Below, in pieces: positions 1 to 10,300 of a DNA stretch of 51,115 nucleotides (positions within the stretch are counted from its first letter, which is position 1; each line of letters starts with the position of its first letter). The notes beneath the pieces were generated by a model. The model saw only the letters and a list, made by a program, of their open reading frames with translations. It ran no database searches and was not told the origin of the DNA. This stretch comes from Mucilaginibacter sp. (lineage in GTDB: Bacteria > Bacteroidota > Bacteroidia > Sphingobacteriales > Sphingobacteriaceae): the NCBI GenBank assembly GCA_028287975.1, contig JAQBOP010000186.1, forward strand, positions 1-51,115, given 5' to 3'. A program made the translations under genes and the position numbers.

Positions 1-828
1 CGTTATTTTATCGCCCTCGTTGCTGATATAAAAATTATTCTGGATATCAAAAGCTATCCCCTCGGGCTGTATAAACAGCGATGGATTGATGGAATAAACC
101 GTTTTTACTTTAAAGTTAGCATCGGTAACAACAATTATTTTGTTAACCGACGATACGATATACCACTCGTTGGTGTTTTTATTTTTAGCTATCGCTGACG
201 GGTGGAACGGTATCTTTTTTTGCCCCAATTGCGCCTCGATATCCTTTACATTAAGTGTGTATTGAGCTGCTTGTTTCACAGCACCGTTTGACGATAAATT
301 AAAGGCAAAAATTGTATTTGTCTTTGCCGTATTATCCATAGCGCAATGCTTACACATTACATAAAGCTGGTTGGCTTGCTCATCAGCATATAAACCTTCG
401 TACTCGCCTTGCGGTAAAATTTCGTTATACTTTAGTACGCTTTGAATGTTACCGCTACGCAATTCTTTAAACGGAAAAATAAACAATACGCCGTCGCTTC
501 GCAGCATAATAACCTGCTCGCCTAAAATGGCTATGTCTTCGAAATCGCCCGCCTTACCAAACTTAACATTACTTACCTTTTTATCGCCCTGCTTAAAATA
601 ATACACTTTACCCGCTTCATCCTGTTCGGCATAAATGGTATCATTTTTACCATGGTGAAAAGCGATGCCCGATATCTCGGTCAGGCTCTCGGGCATGAAA
701 TATTTGACCGGGTTATTCAGGTCATACCCCGGCGGGCTGTTAAATGGTTTTTGCTCTATACAGGAAATCCCAGCCATTATTGCCAGCGATAAAAAAAGAG
801 TTAATGTTATAATGTTTATTTTTTTCAT
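1..828 (-). CDS. SdiA-regulated-like lipoprotein, partial at window edge
   Basis: The reading frame is open from an ATG at 828 to the window edge, so 276 codons are seen and the C-terminus is missing. The N-terminus has a hydrophobic signal ending in AGISC, a lipoprotein cleavage site, so the protein should be anchored in the envelope. The body has beta-propeller-like phrases such as EISGIAFH, GDFEDIAI, EGLYAD and QPEGIAFD, typical of the SdiA-regulated family (YjiK-like six-bladed propeller). No enzymatic activity is established for that family. The start overlaps the ppk1 stop by 3 bases in an ATGA arrangement, so it is translationally coupled and is the third gene of the HD-PycTM/ppk1 operon. 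The family call is moderately sure and the role is unknown. Confidence 0.65.
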   Translation of the reverse strand, partial: MKKINIITLTLFLSLAIMAGISCIEQKPFNSPPGYDLNNPVKYFMPESLTEISGIAFHHGKNDTIYAEQDEAGKVYYFKQGDKKVSNVKFGKAGDFEDIAILGEQVIMLRSDGVLFIFPFKELRSGNIQSVLKYNEILPQGEYEGLYADEQANQLYVMCKHCAMDNTAKTNTIFAFNLSSNGAVKQAAQYTLNVKDIEAQLGQKKIPFHPSAIAKNKNTNEWYIVSSVNKIIVVTDANFKVKTVYSINPSLFIQPEGIAFDIQNNFYISNEGDKIT

Positions 829-2855
829 GCCCGGGTGCTTAAATAATTATAAACCTCGCGCTGCGATTGTATAGCAGGTTCGGTAGTTTTAACAAGTTCA
901 TTTTGCAGGCTTTCATTCAGCATAACCGCTTGTACGTTGTCTGCCAGCTGCAGGTTAATGATATGGGTGATGTCGGCTTTTAATTGTTCGTCGTAAACCG
1001 GGAAACAAACCTCAATGCGTCGGTAAATATTACGGTTCATCCAATCGGCCGAGCCAAGGTAAACTTCAGGCGCGCCATTGTTGTGGAATATAAAAGCACG
1101 ACCATGTTCCAAATACCTGTCTGCAATTCTTTTTATAGTGATGTTCTCGCTCATGCCCTTAACACCCGGTATCAGGCAGCAAATACTACGAACGATTAGC
1201 GACACTTTTACGCCGGCCTGCGACGCGTCGTAAAGCTTACTGATCAATGTATGCTCTTCCAAATTATTAAGTTTAATAATTATAGATGCAGGTAAGCCTT
1301 TTGCAGCATTACCTATCTCCCGGTCTATCATCGCTAAAAAACGATCTTGCAAATTAAACTGCGCGACCAGCAGGTGCTCAAATTTTATCAGGTTGGGCGA
1401 AGATGGTTTTTCCCGTTTGGCCAGGAAAATGAACAGCAATTCTATCTCACGTAAAAGATCTTTATTGGCTGTCATTAAAATATGATCGGTGTAGAACGCG
1501 GCGGTATTTTCATTAAAATTGCCAGTGGCCAGCAGGCCGTAATATTTTACCCGGTCATTTATCCTGCGTTTTACAAGAGCAACCTTGGCATGTACTTTTA
1601 AAGCGGTGATGCTGTAAATAATATTAACGCCGGCAGCCTTCATTCGGTTAGCCCATTTAATGTTATTGGCCTCGTCAAACCGGGCCTTTAGCTCAACCAG
1701 CACGGTTACTTTTTTCCCTGCGGATGCCGCGTTGATCAGCGCATTGGCAATGCGTGAGTCACGGGCCACACGGTATAATGTAACATACACCTCTTCGACA
1801 GTTTCGTCCAGTGCGGCGGCATTAAAAAACCGCAGGATAGTGCTATACGATTGATAAGGCGTGTTGATCAAAACATCTTTTTTCTCTATTTGATCAAAGA
1901 TAGATTCGTCCGCGCTGAGGCGATTATATATTGCCGACCACTTATCGTAACGGAGGGCCGGCAAACTAACCGGAAAGCCAAACAGGTCCTTCAAATTATG
2001 ATAGTTCCCCCCCTCTACCAGGCTTGATGATTCTATCCCCCAGTTATCGCATACCAACTGCAAGATCCGCAATGGCATGCCGGGCTGATGCAGGAAACGG
2101 GTAGCAATACCCAAATCGCGTTTTTTTAATTGATCTTCTATTTGTTCTGACAAGTCGCCGGGGTATTCGTCTTTCAAGTCAAGCTCCGCGTCGCGGGTTA
2201 TTTTAAAGGTGTAGCAACCTTTAACCGTTTCTTTCCTGAATAACTTATCCAGGTTATACCTGATGATATCATCCAGGAAAAACACATAGGTTTTATCACC
2301 TTCGTCGATCTTATAAAATCTCGGTAATTGATCTGACGGAATGTTAAGTATCACTATCCTTTCATTCCCTTCGCCATCCTCAAGCATTATCAAAAAATAC
2401 AGGTCATTATTTTGCGGAAAGAATTGCTTTTTATCTGATAGCTCAACCGGCCGCAAAAACGCCATTACCTGGCTAAAAAAGTAATCATTTATTTTTTCGG
2501 ATAGATCAACAGGTAACGACTGATTAATGAGTAAATGGATGTTATTTTGTTTTAGCAAGGGTATAATTTGCCCGGCAATTATTTTACCGAACTGCTGCTG
2601 TTGCTGCATGATTTTCTGCTGCGCAAGTGTTAGCGGGTCTTCAATGGCGCTGGTAGCAGATGTTAGCTTACCCAGCTTATCCATAGCCTGTAGTACCGGC
2701 ATGCGTACCCGGTAAAACTCATCAAGGTTTGACGAAAAGATAGACATGAAATTAATGCGTTCTATCAATGGCACATCATCCTGACCGGCAAGATCAAGTA
2801 TGCGCCCGTTAAAAGTAAGCCAGCTCAGGTCCCTGTCAAAAAATTTATACGCCAT
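825..2855 (-). CDS. ppk1: Polyphosphate kinase 1
   Basis: This protein of 676 aa matches the usual PPK1 length of about 690. It transfers the gamma phosphate of ATP to a growing polyphosphate chain, reversibly, at the inner membrane or cytoplasm. The N-terminal domain opens with DRDLSWLTFNGRIL. The two PLD-like catalytic domains follow: the phospho-accepting histidine is expected at H422 in LKVHAKVAL, and the second conserved histidine at H584 in YLEHGR, followed by GSADWMNRN. Both active-site histidines are present, so the enzyme should be active. It starts one base after the stop of the HD-PycTM gene and its stop overlaps the start of the SdiA-regulated-like gene, so the three are cotranscribed. 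No ppx exopolyphosphatase gene lies beside it. Confidence 0.97.
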   Translation of the reverse strand: MAYKFFDRDLSWLTFNGRILDLAGQDDVPLIERINFMSIFSSNLDEFYRVRMPVLQAMDKLGKLTSATSAIEDPLTLAQQKIMQQQQQFGKIIAGQIIPLLKQNNIHLLINQSLPVDLSEKINDYFFSQVMAFLRPVELSDKKQFFPQNNDLYFLIMLEDGEGNERIVILNIPSDQLPRFYKIDEGDKTYVFFLDDIIRYNLDKLFRKETVKGCYTFKITRDAELDLKDEYPGDLSEQIEDQLKKRDLGIATRFLHQPGMPLRILQLVCDNWGIESSSLVEGGNYHNLKDLFGFPVSLPALRYDKWSAIYNRLSADESIFDQIEKKDVLINTPYQSYSTILRFFNAAALDETVEEVYVTLYRVARDSRIANALINAASAGKKVTVLVELKARFDEANNIKWANRMKAAGVNIIYSITALKVHAKVALVKRRINDRVKYYGLLATGNFNENTAAFYTDHILMTANKDLLREIELLFIFLAKREKPSSPNLIKFEHLLVAQFNLQDRFLAMIDREIGNAAKGLPASIIIKLNNLEEHTLISKLYDASQAGVKVSLIVRSICCLIPGVKGMSENITIKRIADRYLEHGRAFIFHNNGAPEVYLGSADWMNRNIYRRIEVCFPVYDEQLKADITHIINLQLADNVQAVMLNESLQNELVKTTEPAIQSQREVYNYLSTRA

Positions 2856-2856
2856 A

Positions 2857-4098
2857 TTAATGTTTAGTTAAAGGCGCGTTATCATGAAAAATTGATGATA
2901 TAATAAACGCCGCTACGGCAATAATTAACCCGAACATAAAAATGTTATAGGCCACCCGCAGCAACCGGTATTTACGCCCCAGCACTACGCCTTGCGAGTA
3001 CACATCTTTTATCAGTGTGCCATATAAAAAGGCCCGGTCGTCCATTACTTTTAACATGCCGTCGGTGTATTCCTTTAGACCCATTTTATAAAAATTTCCA
3101 AAAAACAGCAGGTTCACTTTTTTATTATCGATATCGGCCGGGGTAAACGTACCTTCGGGGATTGACGGACGCGTTGCCAGGATAGAAAATATCATTGATA
3201 GCAGGCTGACGGTTAAGAGTATAAAACTGGGTATAGCCAAAAAGGTATTTTCTTCCAGCTTTCTTAAAACCAAACTAATAATGGCCGATAAAATAATAGA
3301 GTTAACCGTGATCAAAATATGCGCTTTATTATCGGCCATATCACTTAGGCGCTGATTATTGCCCGATGTTATCCTGAACATGGTTTCTATCCCTTTTTCC
3401 GGCCGGTCGTCTTTTTTCTTTTTCTCCGGTTTTTCTGCTTTCTCAGTTACAGGCTGTACCGTCGTTTCATCCGGGTTTATATCTGCAGGTTTTTCCCTTG
3501 CAGTCTCTTCCTGTTTTTCTTTGAGTTTACGCAGGTTCTTTTCTTTTTGGTCGTTAAGCAGAAGCCGCGCGTAATCGGTAAAGTAAGTATGCGATTCCAG
3601 CAACTCTATATTTTTTTGTCGCCAAAGCTGCTTGTCTATTTCGATATGTTTTACCGTTTCTATCTCTTTGCGCAGTCCTTTATTTTTCTCGCCAAAATCC
3701 TCTGTACCTAAATGAAAAAGATCAGCGTCGCATAAAATTTGTTGCAGCAGGCCGGTTGGATGTTGGGGCATTTTTGTGGCCATAATACAGCCATCAACTT
3801 TTTCTATGATGGCTGCATCAACTTTGTTTTGCTCCAAAAACCCGGCGGCTAATTTTGATCCGTTTGCTTCATGATTTGTCTTATCGGCAAAATACCCCGT
3901 ATCATGAAACCAGGCGGCGGTCATCACCACAAAAAAATCTTCGTCGCTTAACTGGTAGTGATTAGCAATGCGGGTAGCGGCTGCAACAACGCTTTTGGTA
4001 TGGTTAAGATCGTGATACAACAATTCGGGGTCATGATGCGTATCGAAATAGTTTAATACATACTGCTTTACATCTTCTAACAATTGCTGATATTCCAT
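2857..4098 (-). CDS. HD-domain phosphohydrolase fused to Pycsar-effector-type transmembrane (PycTM) domain
   Basis: This 413-aa protein has two parts. Residues 1-180 are an HD hydrolase with the metal ligands in place: H33 (LNHTKSVV), H65-D66 (WFHDTGY) and D124 (CDADLFHL). Residues 181-239 are a charged Lys/Glu/Pro-rich linker. Residues 240-405 match the PycTM membrane domain (formerly DUF5706), with the signature ISGNNQRLSDMADNKAHILI-like segment at 243-262 and membrane helices near 259-278, 287-307 and 382-404. PycTM is known as the cUMP/cCMP-responsive membrane effector of Pycsar anti-phage systems, but no uridylate or cytidylate cyclase gene is nearby. HD domains of this kind hydrolyse nucleotide phosphates or cyclic nucleotides, so a membrane-bound signalling hydrolase is likely. 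It leads the ppk1 operon. Substrate unknown. Confidence 0.85.
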   Translation of the reverse strand: MEYQQLLEDVKQYVLNYFDTHHDPELLYHDLNHTKSVVAAATRIANHYQLSDEDFFVVMTAAWFHDTGYFADKTNHEANGSKLAAGFLEQNKVDAAIIEKVDGCIMATKMPQHPTGLLQQILCDADLFHLGTEDFGEKNKGLRKEIETVKHIEIDKQLWRQKNIELLESHTYFTDYARLLLNDQKEKNLRKLKEKQEETAREKPADINPDETTVQPVTEKAEKPEKKKKDDRPEKGIETMFRITSGNNQRLSDMADNKAHILITVNSIILSAIISLVLRKLEENTFLAIPSFILLTVSLLSMIFSILATRPSIPEGTFTPADIDNKKVNLLFFGNFYKMGLKEYTDGMLKVMDDRAFLYGTLIKDVYSQGVVLGRKYRLLRVAYNIFMFGLIIAVAAFIISSIFHDNAPLTKH

Positions 4099-4124
4099 TG
4101 AACGGTGATTAGTGTAGTGTTATT

Positions 4125-4132
4125 CAAATTTA
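4125..4132 (-). promoter_or_regulatory. Possible -7 element for the HD-PycTM/ppk1 operon
   Basis: The minus strand reads TAAATTTG, which fits the Bacteroidota -7 consensus TAnnTTTG. Transcription would begin near 4118, about 20 bases before the ATG at 4098. No clear -33 TTTG box was found at the expected distance, so this is a weak call. Confidence 0.35.
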
Positions 4133-4220
4133 CTGTTAAAATCTATATGTTTTCTAACAGGCAATTCCATTTTAACAGAATTACAAATAACAGTACGCTA
4201 TCCTATCTCCTAAAACCACA

Positions 4221-4469
4221 TCATAACAGTTCTACACATAAATACCCTTTGGTATTTACAAGAGAAATAATGGCATGTTTTTCAAGTGAATAAGAAATTA
4301 TCCTTAACACACAATCTTCGTCTTCCTGGTCTATGTGCCATTCTTCAACCTCTTTACGGTTATTAAGCAGCGGCCGTATTTTTATTTTATCCTCTTCTGT
4401 GCGGATATTGGTTTTAAACAGGTGTATGTGATCAAATTTACCCATGGGATCAGTCATTATAATATACAA
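4221..4469 (-). CDS. Small protein of unknown function, HMA-like size
   Basis: The frame encodes 82 aa if it starts at a TTG at 4469, or 78 aa from the ATG at 4457 (MTDPMGKFDH), and a third start at MGKFD is also possible. The sequence is acidic and without signal peptide or membrane segment: it contains FKTNIRTEEDKIKIRPLLN, then EEWHIDQEDEDCVLRI. This alternation resembles small beta-alpha-beta folds of the heavy-metal-associated type, but the CxxC metal site is absent, so metal binding cannot be claimed. It lies 68 bases downstream of the DUF5060 gene on the same strand and may be read through from that operon. I do not recognise a function. Confidence 0.55.
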   Translation of the reverse strand: MYIIMTDPMGKFDHIHLFKTNIRTEEDKIKIRPLLNNRKEVEEWHIDQEDEDCVLRIISYSLEKHAIISLVNTKGYLCVELL

Positions 4470-4537
4470 TGACTATCATGGTTCGTCAAATTGGACAAAA
4501 ACCGGTAGATTATTTTCTCAATTGACTATGCCTTTTA

Positions 4538-6241
4538 TCATTTTCCGCCAACAATCAATATAACATCACCTTTAGCCGGCAGCGCAATATTAGTTTTCAT
4601 CTGCCCCGAAACCACCAAAGGCTCAGCTATTCTTTTAGTTACACCGCTCTCACAATCAAACATTTCGCCGTTAACGGGCTTCCCTTTAAAATCAAAAGCC
4701 AGGCTAATTTTTTGTTCTGTAGATGATGGATTATAAGCATAAACAAAAGTTTTGTTGCCGCATTTAACGCCGTAGGTTATTACGACTTCGGCTGAAGAGG
4801 TTACAGCCACCTGTTCAAAAGAGCCGTTGCCTGCCGCCAGCATCCTGTCAGATATACCGCGGATCTTTTTCAGGTATTCGTCGGTTTTACGATTATCAAA
4901 ATATTCCCACCACCAGCTCATGGGCAATATCGGGGTTGAGGTGAACAAGCCATACCATAAACCGCGTTTATAGTCGCTGTCCATTTCATCCACAAAATCA
5001 TCAAAGTTTTTAGACCAGTCCCACTCGTAGCTATATTCGCCTATTACGTAGGGTTTGTTAAAATTTTGTTCATATTGAGTGATGGCCTGCGGGATGGCGG
5101 TAGTATTTTTATAAATATGTTTCTGGTTAAAATCCATATGCGGCAACGCGTCCAGGCCTTTCAGATCGCGGTGTGAGATGCTTGTTGTGGTTAGATGATC
5201 GTAAGGGTCGATATTTTTTAAATACGTACTCATCTCATCGTGCCAGTTAACTATTGAGTCGGCATTAATTGGTTTATTTTTATTGCCGAACTGCACATTA
5301 TCCACTTCGTTGAAAAATTCCCAGGCGCCTACGCTGGTGCTGTATCCCCACCGGGCCACAAAATAACGTAACCGGTTTTTATAACGCTCCTTTGATTTAG
5401 GGTTGACAAAAAAATCAGCCGCCGAAGGCGAGAACCCACCATCATGAATGTTATAGTTACCCGCCCCAAGCGTCAGCATTACATATAAGCCCAACGAGTC
5501 GCATAAATTGAACATGCGGTCGATCTTTCTTATCGCGCTCGGGTTGTAATAAGCGTCGGACGGTTCATAGCGGTTGCTGTTAAAATCGCGGTGCCAGTCT
5601 AACGGTAAATTAAATGAGCAGATCCAGGTACGGAAAAAATTACCACCATGTGCAGCCAGCGCAGGTAGCATGTATTCGTAATCATACTTAGGTTTTTGAT
5701 GCAGCTCGCTAAAAAACTTCGAGTCGTCGCTCTTGCGCGATTCCCAACCGATATTCTCGCCGATTCCACGAAAAGGTTTACCGTTATCAAATTGAAATTC
5801 CCAGTTATTTTTTAGATGCAGGAACCCGTTTTTGCCCGATGGCTCGACAGTAAACGAACCTTCTTTTGATCGAGATGCTATGTGCCCGGCCTTGCTAAAC
5901 TCACAATTATAGGTGTACTTTCCTTTTTCACGGGGCGCAAAACGAGCTTTCCAAAGTGATTCCTTGCCGCTTTCGCCTGATTCATAATAGCAAGGCAATA
6001 CCTGCTTTTTACCTGATGGAGAATGCAGTATCATATCCAAAGCAACATCTTCCTGCAAGTATGGATTTTGCCAATCGGCAGTTAGCCCTATATCAAATTC
6101 TGTTTTGGTATAAAGCTGCGGTTTTGCAGTGATTAATTTTACGGTACTAATGTTTTGCGCATGGAGTATTTGCGCGGCAGCACACAACACTACCAACATC
6201 CCTGTTTTTTTAAAAAAATGCTTGTGGTTGTTCTTCATCAT
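4538..6241 (-). CDS. Secreted DUF5060 GH5-like glycoside hydrolase
   Basis: This 567-aa protein has a signal peptide ending near ILHAQ (residue 29). Residues 35-135 form a DUF5060 beta-sandwich, residues 140-450 a TIM barrel related to GH5-type cellulases, and the last 90 residues a small beta domain like the C-terminal domain found on putative collagen-binding hydrolases. The acid/base glutamate is expected at E312 (WEFFNEVDN) and the nucleophile at E402 (YVIGEYSYEWDW). Both are present. It probably cleaves a plant or microbial polysaccharide in the periplasm; the exact substrate cannot be read from the sequence. It starts 3 bases after the sialidase-like gene stop, so it belongs to the same transcript as the GH106 enzyme. 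Confidence 0.8.
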   Translation of the reverse strand: MMKNNHKHFFKKTGMLVVLCAAAQILHAQNISTVKLITAKPQLYTKTEFDIGLTADWQNPYLQEDVALDMILHSPSGKKQVLPCYYESGESGKESLWKARFAPREKGKYTYNCEFSKAGHIASRSKEGSFTVEPSGKNGFLHLKNNWEFQFDNGKPFRGIGENIGWESRKSDDSKFFSELHQKPKYDYEYMLPALAAHGGNFFRTWICSFNLPLDWHRDFNSNRYEPSDAYYNPSAIRKIDRMFNLCDSLGLYVMLTLGAGNYNIHDGGFSPSAADFFVNPKSKERYKNRLRYFVARWGYSTSVGAWEFFNEVDNVQFGNKNKPINADSIVNWHDEMSTYLKNIDPYDHLTTTSISHRDLKGLDALPHMDFNQKHIYKNTTAIPQAITQYEQNFNKPYVIGEYSYEWDWSKNFDDFVDEMDSDYKRGLWYGLFTSTPILPMSWWWEYFDNRKTDEYLKKIRGISDRMLAAGNGSFEQVAVTSSAEVVITYGVKCGNKTFVYAYNPSSTEQKISLAFDFKGKPVNGEMFDCESGVTKRIAEPLVVSGQMKTNIALPAKGDVILIVGGK

Positions 6242-6244
6242 TAT

Positions 6245-7321
6245 TTATAGCACCCGGTACCTGATTTGATCATCCTGCTGCCAAACCAAAAAGTTTTGCC
6301 CGTTATTTAGCGTTACTGCTTTTATAAAATCCCCTTCGCCTACAGTGGTTGCTTTTTTACCGGGTAAGGTAACCAGTTTTAAAGTGTCATTATTTCGATA
6401 TGTAACAAAAACTTTGGTGCCTGCCCCAGCGATTGCACAGGTTTTCCCTTTACCAATATATGTTTCAGGATCAGTCCCCTGTGTAAAGTACATATCGCCT
6501 TTGCGCTGCCAGGTAGTTTGAACCGTGTTTGACTGATCTATCCTAATTCCTCCTCCATCCATCGGGCAGCCTTCTAACTTCCAGGTATCTAAACCCATTT
6601 TCTGAGCATCCGAAAAAGACCTTCCGTGGTCAGCCGACCTCATCACATACATATCCCGCGAACCGTTCAGCCAGTTTCTGAACATGATGGCAACAGCGTT
6701 TCCTGATACCGCGATACTCGGACGGCAGCATTCGCAAACATGCATATCCGGCGATTTATAGATCAAATGATTAGGCGCCCATTTATTAGTTTTGGCAGAT
6801 AATGATGAGAAACATACCTGGTTCTTTCCGCCTGATCTGGTATCCAGCCATACTGCGTAAAAACCATCATTTTTATCGGCACTTACAGCTATCATACCTT
6901 CGGGTGCCGAATTTTTAAGATCATTAACATAACCCATGGGCTTCCATTTGGCAGCCCTGTTATCGAGTTTAAACCAGTAAATATTTCCGGCTTTATTTAT
7001 AGCTGTAATTATCGAGCAATTTGCCGAGCTGCTTATTTGCGGCCCTCTCGACATACCAAGGTGCATCCCATCAACCCGCGCCACCAAAACCGGTGTTGAA
7101 AATGTCTGTCCATGATCAAAAGATGTCGCACAAAATATTTTATCGTCAACACCGTAAGCAACCCTGATTGTTCCGCCATTATTAACACCAACCTGCGGCT
7201 GCTGGCCGTGGCCTATGGTGGCTACAATCTCAACCTGTTGTTTATTTTGTTGCGCGTTAACTTGTAAAAATGCCGAGCCAAAAAGCCCGGCAATCAGCAG
7301 AGATCTTTTTATAGATATCAT
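6245..7321 (-). CDS. Secreted BNR-repeat, sialidase-like beta-propeller protein
   Basis: This 358-aa protein carries a signal peptide ending in VNAQ (about residue 24). Two Asp-box motifs are visible, SFDHGQTF at 67-74 and SADHGRSF at 229-236, and the phrase GMIAVSADKNDGFYAVW marks another blade. A cysteine cluster CECC at 196-199 before RPSIAVSG is a feature of this sub-family and may bind metal or form disulfides. The fold is the sialidase/neuraminidase propeller, but the catalytic arginine triad of true sialidases could not be assigned, so the name describes the fold and not activity on sialic acid. It lies 35 bases after GH106 and 3 bases before the DUF5060 hydrolase in one operon. Confidence 0.75.
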   Translation of the reverse strand: MISIKRSLLIAGLFGSAFLQVNAQQNKQQVEIVATIGHGQQPQVGVNNGGTIRVAYGVDDKIFCATSFDHGQTFSTPVLVARVDGMHLGMSRGPQISSSANCSIITAINKAGNIYWFKLDNRAAKWKPMGYVNDLKNSAPEGMIAVSADKNDGFYAVWLDTRSGGKNQVCFSSLSAKTNKWAPNHLIYKSPDMHVCECCRPSIAVSGNAVAIMFRNWLNGSRDMYVMRSADHGRSFSDAQKMGLDTWKLEGCPMDGGGIRIDQSNTVQTTWQRKGDMYFTQGTDPETYIGKGKTCAIAGAGTKVFVTYRNNDTLKLVTLPGKKATTVGEGDFIKAVTLNNGQNFLVWQQDDQIRYRVL

Positions 7322-7356
7322 GTTAATTTTAGTTTATGCAGATTAACACAACAGCG

Positions 7357-10300
7357 TTAATATTTTATTGCCGAAATTTTTACCGGGCCCAATAACCCCG
7401 ACGATTCTAATCCTTTACCCATATTAGGCATAACTATTGCCGATACTTTTCTTTGGTCGGTAGGTAGTTTGCTGTCCCCAATTAAACGGTTAACCCAGGT
7501 GTTTACCACTTTAACTTCTATAGTATTTACGCCCGGTTTTAATGCCCGGGTTATATCTAATTGGTAAGGCGGTGTCCACGCACCGCCAACATCAACACCG
7601 TTAACTTTAACTTTTGCGATGGCGCGGGCCAAACCCAGGTCAAGTATATAATTGGTTCCTTTTGCTAAAGTAGCTATATTAAATTTATTATGGTAAAAGG
7701 CCGTGCCCGAATAGTATTTAATGCTATCATTTTTATTGAGCGACCAATCTGTCAACGTTTCAAATATCACCGGCTTTGCAGGTCCGCGCATTTTGCTGTC
7801 AAAGTTCACCGTCCATGGTTTATTTATGGCGATAGCTTTGCTTGCCTGCGGATAGTTTGAGCGGCTGGTATCTTTCTTAACGCCATCTTTCCTGAACACG
7901 ATGAAAGCGCTCTCATACGGCGCCAGTTTTAGCGGGACAGTAGTTGTGCCGTTAGCCTGGTAATAAGACGGCAGGTTGCGGATATCGCCGGTAACGGCGT
8001 TCCATAACTCAGGTTGCTTGCCATTGATCCTGAACTGAGGAGAAATATTTACCGTTTTTGTTTTTTGGTTTGATACAAAATAGATTGACCCGCCATCTGC
8101 AGCGCGATGGATAAACAGGATCGAATCGCTTTGCGTTACTTTAGCATCAGGCACCACCTTAACCAAATCAAGGGCCTGTTGCATATCCATGCCCGACAGC
8201 ACCATCCCCTTGCCGTAATGATTAACCTTAACGTTTGTTCCATCTATCTTACCCCAAAGCTCGTCTGCCAGGGATTGTACTTGTTTATCAGCCTGCGGGT
8301 AACCCTGTAAACTTGGCGACCGACTTGGTTTCGGTCCTAATATAACCGCGCCCTGTGATACCAGGTCTTTTAGTCTTTCAAGCAGTTCCGGGCGGATGGT
8401 TTCCAGTTTCGGCAATACCAATATGCTGTAGTTAATGCCGTTTGGCAAGGTTAGTTTACCATCTTTTACCGTTAGGCGCGATTTGATCACCTCGCCATTG
8501 ATGTAATCAAATGAGTAGCCCTGCGGCAAAGCCGGGTCGACAACGCCTGTCATTTTCGGGGCATCCTCACCAATAAAATAAGCTACGTCGGCCACGTAAA
8601 TACCCTGCTGCAGCATCATGTTGCACCGTTTAGAATATTTTAAAAAAATATCCATATCAAAGAACCACGTGTTGAGGCGGTTAAACTCTACGCCGAACCA
8701 AGTGTTCAAGCCGGGCAGTTTATCATCATTAGGTTGTTCAATATAAACGTGTAACAGGGTATTATTAATACCCTCGGTGAAGAAACGGTCGCCGCGTTTT
8801 TTAAACATGGCGGGGTATCTTGAAAACGCGTCGCCGGCGGCGGTAAATGACTCTGCCGACACCTTAGTTTTTCCATAGATATGAGCCGATGATGACGCGG
8901 CTTTATTTTCAATATCACCCAGGTCGCCCTCGCTCCAAAACTCGCCGCCTATCTCGTCCGACTGCCCGCCGTACTGCAGGAACTCGCCGGGATAACCCCA
9001 ATGCCCGTAGTTTTCTAACCAGGTGGTCAAACCATATTTATGACTGATATCGCGTAAGCCGCCCACATATTTGTAAGATACGTCGTCAGCAATTAAACGG
9101 CGCAGGTCCCACAGGAAACGGTCCGAGTGGTCTTCGCTGCCCACAACCTTACCCTGCATCACCGGGATAAACGGTACCGGATCGTAATGATAGGTTTCTT
9201 TAAATTCATTGATCAACTCGTCGGTCCAGTTTTGGCCGCCCGTTTCGTAGCTGTCCTCAACAGTAACCTTCCAGGTCTTCCTATCTTCGGCCGGGATACG
9301 TTTCATGATCTCGCCCAAAAACGCTTTAAAGTGTTCGGTGATGTGGGTGGTACTCATTTTATCGGTTTCTAACCCTGTACCCTCTGGTGTGGCAGGCGAG
9401 TTTTTGACGCCTGTGGGGGTCATGCCCGTGCGCTCAATGATCCAGTTTCCGGCAGGGACATCCCATTTTAAGGTACCGTCGGCGGCCATATATTTTGAGA
9501 TATCGATCACTTTGTTTGGGTCGACCACATATTTATCGTTATCAACGACAGGCTGCGGCACCCATTGGTAAGCATCCCAGAACGGGTGCGGGGTTTGCCA
9601 CATTTTAGCTTCTGTCTTTTCGATATAGTTCTCCACCATCGGCGTAGCCGATAGCTTAATTTCTGAGATCTTGCAATTGTCAGACACACGGCTGAACACC
9701 ACCCTGAAATCCGTAGCCGTAGTAGCCGGGATAGAAATAGCGGCCGGACCGTAAGGCGAAAAGCCGACGTTCAACGCCGTATTACCACGGTCGACCGAGA
9801 AATGCTTTACGGTGGTAAATTCGCCGTTCACTTTTGCCTGGAAGTCGCCCTCAAAGCTTAAACCCACCTGAGCGGGAGTGATCAGGATACTGCGGGCGGT
9901 AAACGCCTGTGCAGTGCTGATGGTTAATGCAAACGGCGCACCACGCGGGATCTTTACGTTAGTAGCCTCGTCGTTATCCATTAGGTTGTTTAATGATTCG
10001 ACCGAAGGCACGGATGATAACGTTGGTTTCAGATCGGTAATGCTTTGGCCAAAACCATCGGCTACCGGGTAGGCAATCACCTTTACATCCTGGAAAACGG
10101 GAACAGGCTTCTCCAACATTTTGTTAAAAGCCATTGGCCCTTTCACCATGGTTTGAGATGATGTCAGGTAGCGCATGGCCTGCTCCGGCTTAACCCATGG
10201 CCCGCCCGACTGGCTCCAGCCCGGGCTGTTAAACAAACCTATCTCGATGTTTAACCGGGTGGCCGTTTTTAAGGCGGTGTGGATAATATCCCACCACTCG

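Noticed and set aside
2857-4098. Pycsar anti-phage defence system
   Set aside because: Only the PycTM domain is present, fused to an HD enzyme; there is no PycC cyclase or other defence gene nearby, so calling a defence system is not supported.
6245-7321. True sialidase acting on sialic acid
   Set aside because: The Asp boxes show the fold, but the catalytic arginine triad could not be assigned and no sialic acid genes are nearby.
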